Source of the DNA: Gammaproteobacteria bacterium UBA3532
GTDB lineage: Bacteria; Pseudomonadota; Gammaproteobacteria; Enterobacterales; UBA3532
DNA length: 5,130 bases
NCBI GenBank assembly: GCA_002376965.1
Contig: DFOV01000147.1
Coordinates: 1 to 5,130, forward strand
Direction of reading: 5' to 3'
Positions 1-5,130 of this stretch are shown here, one piece after another (position 1 is the stretch's first letter; each line of letters begins with the position of its first letter). Made by a program: the position numbers and the translations under genes. The notes under the pieces were generated by a model. The model was not told where the DNA came from. It worked only from the letters and a program-made list of their open reading frames with translations, and ran no database searches.

Positions 1-528
1 ATCTTAACCCTGGTGAAGTTGCTTTCTCAATTATGCGAAAAGGCAGATATCCATTTTATGGCGACAGAAACTCACGGGCTGAGTAAGCGTGGCGGGAGTG
101 TCGTATCTTTTATCCGCATGGGGGATTACGCCGCTCCGCTGATCCCGGCGGGGCAGGCTGACACCATTCTGGCCTTGGATTACAACGAAGGTCTGCGCTA
201 TTTAGATTATTTGCGCGAGGATGGATTGTGCTATTCGGTTGCGAATAAAAACCCGAACAACAAGTTCAAACCAGGAGCGCGCTTTGTTGAGATTAATGCC
301 GCCGCTCTTTTAAAGCAGCACGGCTTACCTATTAACTCCGTCAATGTGTTTATGCTGGGCGCCTGTATTACTCAGCTGGGCTTCACTGAGTTTTCGACAG
401 AGCTGGTGAAAGGCGTTGTACGGAGTATTAATCCAAAACATGCATCGACCATTATGCAGGCTTATTTGCTTGGCTATGCGTCGCAACAGGTAGAGCCTGA
501 AACATTACCGACGGCTTTTGCGGTTTAG
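1..528 (+). CDS. iorB: Indolepyruvate / 2-oxoacid:ferredoxin oxidoreductase, small (beta/gamma) subunit, 5'-truncated
   Basis: This is the C-terminal 175 residues of a pyruvate ferredoxin oxidoreductase gamma-family protein. IorA/IorB enzymes oxidatively decarboxylate aryl 2-oxoacids (indolepyruvate, phenylpyruvate) with CoA and ferredoxin, giving arylacetyl-CoA, CO2 and reduced ferredoxin in the cytoplasm. The strongest signature is ATETHGLSKRGGSVVSFIR near residues 21-39 of the visible part, followed by SAPLIPAGQAD-like and LALDYNEGLRYLDYL segments, as in IorB proteins. The frame is open to base 1 (ILTL precedes the GTG at 13), so that GTG is unlikely to be the start; the usual N-terminal GxGGQG nucleotide-binding loop should lie just outside the window. 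Full-length relatives are about 190-200 residues, so little is missing if the gene stands alone. It ends with TAG at 526-528. The 2-oxoacid substrate cannot be read from this fragment, and a fused IorA-IorB protein is not excluded. Confidence 0.8.
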   Translation: MLTLVKLLSQLCEKADIHFMATETHGLSKRGGSVVSFIRMGDYAAPLIPAGQADTILALDYNEGLRYLDYLREDGLCYSVANKNPNNKFKPGARFVEINAAALLKQHGLPINSVNVFMLGACITQLGFTEFSTELVKGVVRSINPKHASTIMQAYLLGYASQQVEPETLPTAFAV

Positions 529-537
529 CCTAAGCGC

Positions 538-586
538 TTCAGTAAAAAACCTATTTCAGAACAATAAATATTTTCAGAGTAAAAAC
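538..586. repeat. Three spaced TTCAG direct motifs in the AT-rich gap
   Basis: TTCAG occurs at 538, 555 and 573, spaced 17 and 18 bases. Copies one and three extend to an imperfect longer match (TTCAGTAAAAAAC at 538-550 and TTCAGAGTAAAAAC at 573-586). The gap should hold the promoter of the synthase gene, but no convincing -35/-10 pair is visible. The regular spacing could reflect binding by a regulator on one DNA face about every 1.6-1.7 turns, or it may be chance in AT-rich DNA. Confidence 0.3.
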
Positions 587-589
587 AAT

Positions 590-607
590 TTTGGTGTTAA
601 CACCAAA
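590..607. promoter_or_regulatory. Perfect 18-base palindrome, candidate operator upstream of the synthase gene
   Basis: TTTGGTGTTAACACCAAA is its own reverse complement over all 18 bases and is centred about 27 bases before the synthase ATG. A perfect, spacerless inverted repeat of this size in a 97-base gap is typical of a binding site for a dimeric transcription factor. Its place between any upstream promoter and the ribosome binding site would suit a repressor or roadblock site. As RNA it could form only a weak hairpin (three G-C pairs), and no T-run follows on the plus strand, so it is not a good terminator for the upstream gene. The cognate regulator is not in the window. Confidence 0.5.
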
Positions 608-611
608 TGAC

Positions 612-617
612 AAGAGA
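612..617 (+). promoter_or_regulatory. Probable ribosome binding site for the synthase gene
   Basis: AAGAGA lies 8 bases before the ATG at 626, a modest Shine-Dalgarno match. A TGA in the same frame at 608-610 sits six codons upstream, so the coding region cannot begin before it. ATG 626 is the only good start codon between that stop and the first conserved methyltransferase sequence, so the start is well constrained. Confidence 0.5.
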
Positions 618-625
618 TTTGTGGG

Positions 626-3600
626 ATGAAGGATTTAGAGCAGCAACGCCAGGCACTTGGCCCGTTTGATTTTGATACAGCATGCCAGTTACATCAGCTT
701 TTAACCGATTATGCCGTCTATTGTTTAACTCGCCGCTTAGACGAACTGGGAGTGCTTGAGTCGCTATCTTGTGACGGTTCGGCAAGCAAGGTTATAGAAC
801 AGCATTCGATTGAGCCAACCTATCACCAACTCATCCACTATTTAGTCACGTATTTTTCTGAATCTGATGATGCTAAACCTTCTTTAACTGCTGAAGGATT
901 GGCGGAGCGCATTCTGGATATTGATCCGCGCTTGGCAACTACACTGAAATTAATTGCGCGTTGTGCTGAGCATCTGTGGTCTGTTGTTACTGGTGAAACA
1001 AAATACGTTGAGGTGCTGTTTCCTGGTGGCTCGATTGAGCTGGTAAAAGGGTTTTACGCCGACAATTTATTGGCTGACTGGTATCAAGAGCAAACGGCTC
1101 AAGCTGTCGAGCAGTTGGTAGCAAAGGCGAGCCAAACCGCGGGCCAACCACTGCAATTGATTGAAATAGGTGCTGGTAGTGGTGCGTCTACCGAGTGGAT
1201 TCTTGATCGTCTGCGGCCTTATGCGGAGCGAATTCACTATACCTTTACCGATGTTTCCCCGATTTTCCCACAACTGGCCAAGCGCCAGTTTGCTGATTTT
1301 TCAAACATATCCTTCCGTGCTCTGGATATCACCAAGCCTTTGGCGGAGCAGGGTATAGAGCTGGGCGCGTATGATTTGGTGATTGCTGCCAATGTATTGC
1401 ACGCGACGCCCAAGCTGGCTGAAACCCTTGAGCAATTGGCTTGTTTGAGCAAGCCACAGGGTCATGTAGTCATTAATGAAGTGATGACGATGCAGTTCTA
1501 TCACAATATCGTGTTTGGACTAACCGATGGTTGGTGGGCCTTTGACGATGACCTACGCCAGCCTTTCGCACCGTTAATTGCCCATGCAACCTGGCAGCAA
1601 AGCCTGAGTGCTCATCAGTTCGAACTGACCGAAACCTTGGCTTTTCCCGGAGAGTCTGGGGATTATCTTCAGGCTGTTATGGTTGCAACAAACACGGTTG
1701 CAACAAACAAGACTGCAACAAACAATCGGGCAACAAATAAAAGCGCAGCAGATCAGGCGTTAAAAGATACTAGTACAACGCCTGCCAGCGATGGTCATGC
1801 TGACATCCTTATTGCCTTGACCGATATCGTGCATAAAGTGTCGTGGATTGAGCCTGCTGAGCTAGTTACTGATCGCAACTTATTTGAACTCGGCATTGAT
1901 TCCTTAATGCTGACCACCATTCGCCAACATATCAAGCGCGATTTCGAACTCGACATTCCGGTGAGTGAGTTTTATCAGCAGCTGGATACACTGGATAAGT
2001 TAGCAGGTTTTGTTGCTGAGCATCGTAGTACATCTCAAAAGGATACAGTCTCAGAACCAGCTGTCTCTCATCCTGCTGAATCCAAATTGGAGGTTGAGCA
2101 GGCGCTTGAAAAAGCAGCACCCATGCAAACACCTCCAGTGCCGCCCATTGGGGAACGCAACACCCTAGGCAGTGAGGCTAGTGACAATCTCAGCCGGATT
2201 ATGCAGCAGCAGTTGCAAGGCTTTAACCAGCTATGTCAACAACAGCTGGCTACATTGCAGGGAATGTCTTCCGCGCCAGCAACGGTGGAGGGAAATGAGG
2301 TAAAAAAGTCCAAACGGCGTAACCTCAAATCGGCGGTCAACGTACGCTCATTTAAGCTGGCCGAAGATAAACCGCTGACGCCCCAACAACAGGCCTTCGT
2401 TCAACGTCTGGTTGAGCATCATGTGCAGCGCACTCCCTCATCCAAAAATTGGGCCCAGCAATATCGCACAGTGATGGCCGATTGGATTAATTCGCTGGGC
2501 TTTCGTTTGGCATTGAAAGAAATGATGTATCCCATGATCTCGAAACAGAGTCAGGGAGCGCGCTTTATCGATTTGGATGGCAATGAATACATCGATATGG
2601 CGATGGGCTATGGCGTGCATTTCTTTGGCCACCGGCCAGACTTTGTTGTTGACGCGCTTACCAAACAGCTAGGTGCAGGCGTTGAGCTTGGGCCACAACA
2701 AGTGCTGGCGGGCGAAGTGGCCCTGCTGGTTAGTGAGTTAACCGGTGTCGAGCGTGTTACCTTCTCTAATACGGGGACGGAAGCGGTAATGACCGCGGTT
2801 AAATTGGCGCGCGGTGTCACCAAGCGCGATAAGATTGTTATTTTCGCCAACTCCTACCATGGCACCTTTGATGGTGTATTGGCGGTTAATTTGGATGGGG
2901 AGACTCACCCGATGACCATTGGCACGCCCTATAGTCTGATCGAAGATGTTATTGTGCTTAATTATGGCAATGAAGAGTCATTCGCCCAGATAGAGCAATA
3001 CAAAGATGAGCTGGCGGCAGTTTTGGTGGAACCGGTGCAAAGTCGTCGACCCTCTCTCCAGCCCAAAGCCTTCTTAAAAGGCCTACGCGAACTGACCCAA
3101 AAGCTGGATATTGCACTCATTTTTGATGAAACCATCACCGGGTTTCGAACCTGTTCTGGCGGCGCGCAGCAATACTTTGGCATTGAGGCCGATCTGGTTA
3201 TTTATGGCAAAGCGGTGGGTGGCAGCATGCCACTTAGCCTGGTCTGTGGTAAGCGGCGCTATATGGACGCCATTGATGGCGGCTCCTGGCAATATGGGGA
3301 TGACTCGCATCCGAGTCGCGAAACCATCTTTTTTGGCGGAACCTATGTAAAGCATCCTCTGGCTCTGGCTGCCGCCAAAGCAGGACTGGAACAGATTAAA
3401 GAGCAAGGCGATGCCTTGTATCAACGCTTGGAAGCATTGATGAATCGCTTGGTAACGGGGGTAAACGACTTTTTCAAGCAACAGCATGTGCCAATGAAAA
3501 TGGTGCATTTCTCGACCATGTTTCGGTTTGAGTCTTTTGGTCAATATGCGATTAACTTGGAGCCGATTGAACTGGATTTGTTTTTCCAATTGTTGATCCA

Positions 3601-5130
3601 GCAAGGAATCTATACCTGGGAACGGCGCATCTGTTTTTTGTCGACGGCACATAGTGAAGATGATGTTGAGCAGATCATCCTAGCCGTTAAAAAAGCCATT
3701 ATGACCATGCGAGCGGGTGGCTTTGCTTTTTCAACGCAGTCAGAATCTCCAGCACTGCTTGACGAGCTGATCTATCAACCATTGTTTGCTCCCCAGCCTT
3801 ATCTGGCATCGGCGGCGCAAAAGCGGATGTTTATTGTATCCAAGCTCGATAATGTCAGTACCACCTACAACCTGGCATTTGGCTTCCACATCAGCGGCCC
3901 CTTTGATGGCGTAAGGGCACAGCAGGCTTTGAATGCGTTGGTGAAACGTCACGAGAGTGTGAGGGTTAAATTTTGTTTGGCAGGCGATCAGGTCAAGCAA
4001 TCACCGATTGCCGAATTGGCGATACCACTGCCTAAAATCATAACCCTTGCTCAAGACATCGATCAAGAAGCTGCAGCATTTGTACAGCCATTCGATTTGG
4101 AGCAAGGGCCGTTGATTCGTGCGCAATGGCTGGTAGTAAGTGATCAACCGCAGCAATCAGTATTGCTGTTTGATATGCATCATATCGTTGCAGATGGTCT
4201 GTCGCTGAATCAGTTTGTTCAGGAGTTTATCGCCCTGTATACCAGCGATGCGCCTTTGACGCCGTTATCTCATCGCTTTTCCGAGTTTGTAAGTGCAGAA
4301 CAACAGTATCTGGCCAGCGAGCAAGCGCAACAGGATTTGAACTATTGGTTGGAGCGCTTTGAAGGTTTTGAGCCAAGCCTGAATCTGCCCGTTGATCGTT
4401 CACGACCCGCACGTCAGGACTTTAGTGGTGATAATCTTTATTTCACCCTGGATGCAAAGCAAACTGAACAGCTCAAACGAGCAGCCCAACAGCATAAAGT
4501 GTCGTTGTTTATGTGGCTGTTCACCCATTATTCGCTGTTATTGCATAAGCTAAGTGGTGCAACGGACATGGCGATTGCTGTTCCCAGTGCTGGCCGACAC
4601 AGTGATGATTTCAATCATGTCATTGGTATGTTTGCCAACACCACGGTCATGCGTCAATTAGTCGATCCTGCAGCCTCTGTTAGCGAGCTGGTCGACCAAA
4701 CAATGCTGCGCTTTTTAACTGACATGACGCATGAGCGTTATCCGTTTGAAGCCTACTTGGCGCACCTGCCTTTGGAAAAAGATACGTCGCGCAATCCCTT
4801 GTTTGATGTCATGTTTATTTTTGAAAAAGCCGATGATCGAGTCATGCAGATGGAAGGGTTGGATATCGCGCCGTATCATCCACCCAATGCGACAGCACCT
4901 TTTGATTTAACCCTGGAAGTGATTGAGTGCCAAGGTGAGCTGCAATGCCGAATCCAATATGCGACCGCGTTATTTGAGCATAAAACCATTGGCTGTTTTG
5001 CTGATTACTACCAAAACCTGCTGGCTCAAACGCTAGACAACAGTGACCAGCAAATAGCTGACTTGCTGGTTACGCCGCCAGCCTACCTTGATTCATTACT
5101 GGCTGAAAAAGTGATTCGCCAAGAGCAAGA
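626..5130 (+). CDS. Hybrid PKS-NRPS megasynthase, cMT-ACP-AMT-C..., 3'-truncated
   Basis: One open frame from ATG 626 to the window edge gives 1501 complete residues with no stop. Domain order is C-methyltransferase (about 14-352), 5-residue tandem-repeat linker (353-372), ACP (392-466), Gln-rich linker (467-583), class III PLP aminotransferase (584-1035) and condensation domain (1052-1480). The tail after 1480 looks like the linker into an adenylation domain outside the window. The protein should methylate the alpha carbon of an ACP-bound beta-ketoacyl chain, aminate its beta carbon, and pass the alpha-methyl-beta-amino acyl chain to the C domain for peptide bond formation in the cytoplasm. 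The order matches McyE/NdaF of the microcystin/nodularin pathways from the methyltransferase onward. The oddity is that it starts at the methyltransferase: KS and AT are absent, and only about 13 residues precede the domain, with no recognisable docking domain. Domain calls are firm; the product is inferred. Confidence 0.96.
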   Translation, partial: MKDLEQQRQALGPFDFDTACQLHQLLTDYAVYCLTRRLDELGVLESLSCDGSASKVIEQHSIEPTYHQLIHYLVTYFSESDDAKPSLTAEGLAERILDIDPRLATTLKLIARCAEHLWSVVTGETKYVEVLFPGGSIELVKGFYADNLLADWYQEQTAQAVEQLVAKASQTAGQPLQLIEIGAGSGASTEWILDRLRPYAERIHYTFTDVSPIFPQLAKRQFADFSNISFRALDITKPLAEQGIELGAYDLVIAANVLHATPKLAETLEQLACLSKPQGHVVINEVMTMQFYHNIVFGLTDGWWAFDDDLRQPFAPLIAHATWQQSLSAHQFELTETLAFPGESGDYLQAVMVATNTVATNKTATNNRATNKSAADQALKDTSTTPASDGHADILIALTDIVHKVSWIEPAELVTDRNLFELGIDSLMLTTIRQHIKRDFELDIPVSEFYQQLDTLDKLAGFVAEHRSTSQKDTVSEPAVSHPAESKLEVEQALEKAAPMQTPPVPPIGERNTLGSEASDNLSRIMQQQLQGFNQLCQQQLATLQGMSSAPATVEGNEVKKSKRRNLKSAVNVRSFKLAEDKPLTPQQQAFVQRLVEHHVQRTPSSKNWAQQYRTVMADWINSLGFRLALKEMMYPMISKQSQGARFIDLDGNEYIDMAMGYGVHFFGHRPDFVVDALTKQLGAGVELGPQQVLAGEVALLVSELTGVERVTFSNTGTEAVMTAVKLARGVTKRDKIVIFANSYHGTFDGVLAVNLDGETHPMTIGTPYSLIEDVIVLNYGNEESFAQIEQYKDELAAVLVEPVQSRRPSLQPKAFLKGLRELTQKLDIALIFDETITGFRTCSGGAQQYFGIEADLVIYGKAVGGSMPLSLVCGKRRYMDAIDGGSWQYGDDSHPSRETIFFGGTYVKHPLALAAAKAGLEQIKEQGDALYQRLEALMNRLVTGVNDFFKQQHVPMKMVHFSTMFRFESFGQYAINLEPIELDLFFQLLIQQGIYTWERRICFLSTAHSEDDVEQIILAVKKAIMTMRAGGFAFSTQSESPALLDELIYQPLFAPQPYLASAAQKRMFIVSKLDNVSTTYNLAFGFHISGPFDGVRAQQALNALVKRHESVRVKFCLAGDQVKQSPIAELAIPLPKIITLAQDIDQEAAAFVQPFDLEQGPLIRAQWLVVSDQPQQSVLLFDMHHIVADGLSLNQFVQEFIALYTSDAPLTPLSHRFSEFVSAEQQYLASEQAQQDLNYWLERFEGFEPSLNLPVDRSRPARQDFSGDNLYFTLDAKQTEQLKRAAQQHKVSLFMWLFTHYSLLLHKLSGATDMAIAVPSAGRHSDDFNHVIGMFANTTVMRQLVDPAASVSELVDQTMLRFLTDMTHERYPFEAYLAHLPLEKDTSRNPLFDVMFIFEKADDRVMQMEGLDIAPYHPPNATAPFDLTLEVIECQGELQCRIQYATALFEHKTIGCFADYYQNLLAQTLDNSDQQIADLLVTPPAYLDSLLAEKVIRQEQ
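665..1681 (+). other. Domain: PKS-type SAM-dependent C-methyltransferase (cMT)
   Basis: Residues about 14-352. An alpha-helical N-terminal lid (about 14-170) precedes a class I Rossmann methyltransferase core. The SAM-binding loop is LIEIGAGSG at 178-186, and the acidic residue ending strand 2 is probably D209 in TFTDVSP. The region AYDLVIAANVLHAT carries H259, and VINEV carries E285; these match the His/Glu pair described as catalytic in PKS C-methyltransferases. The GWWAFDDD segment (W303, W304) is also typical. PKS cMT domains transfer methyl from SAM to the alpha carbon of a beta-ketoacyl-ACP. All expected motifs are present, so it is probably active. An O- or N-methyltransferase is less likely given the NVLHAT and GWW motifs and the PKS-like lid. 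Being at the very N-terminus, without KS-AT ahead of it, is unusual for this domain. Confidence 0.92.
1682..1741 (+). repeat. In-frame 15-base tandem repeat, four imperfect units, coding a linker
   Basis: The block GCAACAAAC (last copy GCAACAAAT) recurs at 1685, 1700, 1715 and 1730, exactly 15 bases apart. It encodes four pentapeptides VATNT, VATNK, TATNN and RATNK (residues 353-372), followed by a degenerate SAADQ. The array lies exactly between the last methyltransferase strand and the ACP and should be a flexible, polar, low-complexity tether. Because the unit is five codons, copy-number change by slippage would keep the frame. Confidence 0.9.
1799..2023 (+). other. Domain: acyl carrier protein (ACP, PKS-type)
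   Basis: Residues about 392-466, a four-helix carrier domain of about 75 residues. The phosphopantetheine attachment motif is LFELGIDSLML, with the modified serine at residue 426 (codon 1901-1903). The GIDSLM form is PKS-ACP-like rather than the GGHSL/GGDSI form of peptidyl carriers. The downstream helix FELDIPVSEFYQ and the DTLDKLAGFV end are standard. It needs a phosphopantetheinyl transferase acting in trans, which is not in the window. It should present the beta-ketoacyl chain to the methyltransferase on its N-terminal side and to the aminotransferase on its C-terminal side. Confidence 0.94.
2189..2260 (+). other. Gln-rich helical segment in the ACP-AMT linker
   Basis: Residues about 522-545 (beginning LSRIMQQQLQ and ending QQQLATLQ) form a Gln-rich stretch with hydrophobic residues spaced as in an amphipathic helix. 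It lies within a long, Pro/Ser/Glu-rich and probably disordered linker (467-583). Similar QQQL-type stretches precede the aminotransferase in McyE-like proteins, as recalled from the family. Class III aminotransferases are dimers, so a short coiled coil here could help pair two chains. This role is inference. Confidence 0.45.
2375..3730 (+). other. Domain: PLP-dependent class III aminotransferase (glutamate-1-semialdehyde type, AMT)
   Basis: Residues about 584-1035. The domain opens with LTPQQQAFVQRLVEHHVQRT and QGARFIDLDGNEYIDMAMGYG, the pattern of AMT domains in mycosubtilin/iturin and microcystin synthases. Cofactor residues are present: NTGTEA (715-720) for the PLP phosphate, SYHGT (743-747) with Y744 stacking on the ring, FDETITGFR with D834 contacting the pyridine nitrogen, YGKAVGG with K862 as the Schiff-base lysine, and GGT (904-906), whose Thr reaches the phosphate of the partner subunit. 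The end carries WERRICFLSTAH (998 onward). These domains move an amino group from an amino acid donor to the beta-keto group of an ACP-bound chain, giving a beta-amino acyl thioester. No key residue is missing, so activity is expected. The amine donor cannot be read from sequence. Confidence 0.96.
3779..5065 (+). other. Domain: NRPS condensation domain (C)
   Basis: Residues about 1052-1480, a full-length domain of about 430 residues. Core motifs run in order: SAAQKRM (1062-1068, C1), HHIVADG (1185-1191, C3, with catalytic second His H1186 and structural D1190), YW at 1240-1241 then LPVDRSRP (C4 region), IGMFANT (1333-1339, C5), and RYPFEAY followed by SRNPLFDVMF (1388-1397, C7 region). The intact HHxxxDG argues for an active peptide-bond-forming domain rather than a relic. 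It directly follows the aminotransferase after a linker of under 20 residues, so its donor is probably the beta-amino acyl chain on the upstream ACP and its acceptor an aminoacyl-carrier encoded beyond the window. It lacks features I would associate with epimerization domains. LCL or hybrid-C subtype is not resolved by eye. Confidence 0.95.

Noticed and set aside
13..15. GTG at 13 as the true start of the oxidoreductase subunit gene
   Set aside because: The frame is open through base 1 and the family needs an N-terminal GxGGQG loop before this point, so the gene is truncated by the window rather than starting here.
532..539. AAGCGCTT as a terminator stem after the oxidoreductase gene
   Set aside because: It is only an 8-base palindrome with no loop, no extension of the arms and no following T-run, so it does not look like an intrinsic terminator.
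1682..1741. Tandem repeat as a CRISPR array or iteron-type origin
   Set aside because: The units are 15 bases with no spacers, stay in frame, and encode a linker inside a continuous coding region.
597..2850. Several 60-80 codon minus-strand open frames within the synthase gene
   Set aside because: All lie opposite the methyltransferase, ACP, linker or aminotransferase coding sequence, with low-complexity or nonsense-like translations and no family motif.
3083..3652. A 189-codon open frame on the minus strand
   Set aside because: It lies entirely opposite the aminotransferase coding sequence, has no recognisable domain, and the plus-strand protein carries all family motifs across it. It is an antisense shadow.
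626..3730. A saxitoxin SxtA-like starter protein (methyltransferase-GNAT-ACP-aminotransferase)
   Set aside because: No GNAT domain lies between methyltransferase and ACP, the aminotransferase is class III glutamate-1-semialdehyde type rather than the oxoamine synthase type of SxtA, and a condensation domain follows.
626..5130. A decayed or frameshifted synthase gene
   Set aside because: The single frame is uninterrupted for 1501 codons, and the catalytic residues of all four domains are present, so there is no sign of decay.

Overview
The window is a bacterial plus-strand stretch with two protein-coding genes, both cut by the window edges, separated by a 97-base gap. Base composition is moderate by eye (neither AT- nor GC-rich). 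Codon use and the gene families fit a proteobacterium, perhaps a marine gammaproteobacterium with secondary metabolism, but nothing here fixes the taxon and that guess is weak.

Bases 1-528 hold the 3' end of a gene for the small (gamma-type) subunit of a 2-oxoacid:ferredoxin oxidoreductase, most like IorB of indolepyruvate oxidoreductase. Bases 529-625 are a compact regulatory-looking gap. It has three spaced TTCAG motifs in AT-rich DNA, then a perfect 18-base palindrome (590-607) just ahead of a modest ribosome binding site.

Bases 626-5130 are one uninterrupted reading frame that runs off the right edge (1501 complete codons, no stop). It encodes the N-terminal part of a hybrid polyketide/non-ribosomal peptide megasynthase with the order C-methyltransferase (cMT), acyl carrier protein (ACP), glutamate-1-semialdehyde-type PLP aminotransferase (AMT), condensation domain (C). 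An adenylation domain is expected next, outside the window. Signature residues of all four domains are intact. The order matches the middle of the microcystin/nodularin Adda-module proteins (McyE/NdaF: KS-AT-cMT-ACP-AMT-C-A-PCP-C), but here the polypeptide begins at the methyltransferase and carries no ketosynthase (KS) or acyltransferase (AT).

Read together, the assembly line should take a beta-ketoacyl thioester, methylate its alpha carbon, convert the beta-keto group to a beta-amine, and let the C domain act on the resulting alpha-methyl-beta-amino acyl chain, most likely joining it to an amino acid loaded downstream. The KS and AT that build the chain must act from another polypeptide. 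The oxidoreductase next door could supply an arylacetyl-CoA starter or be an unrelated flanking gene; the palindrome-bearing gap may mark the border of the biosynthetic cluster. All stretches over 300 bases are covered by the two genes.
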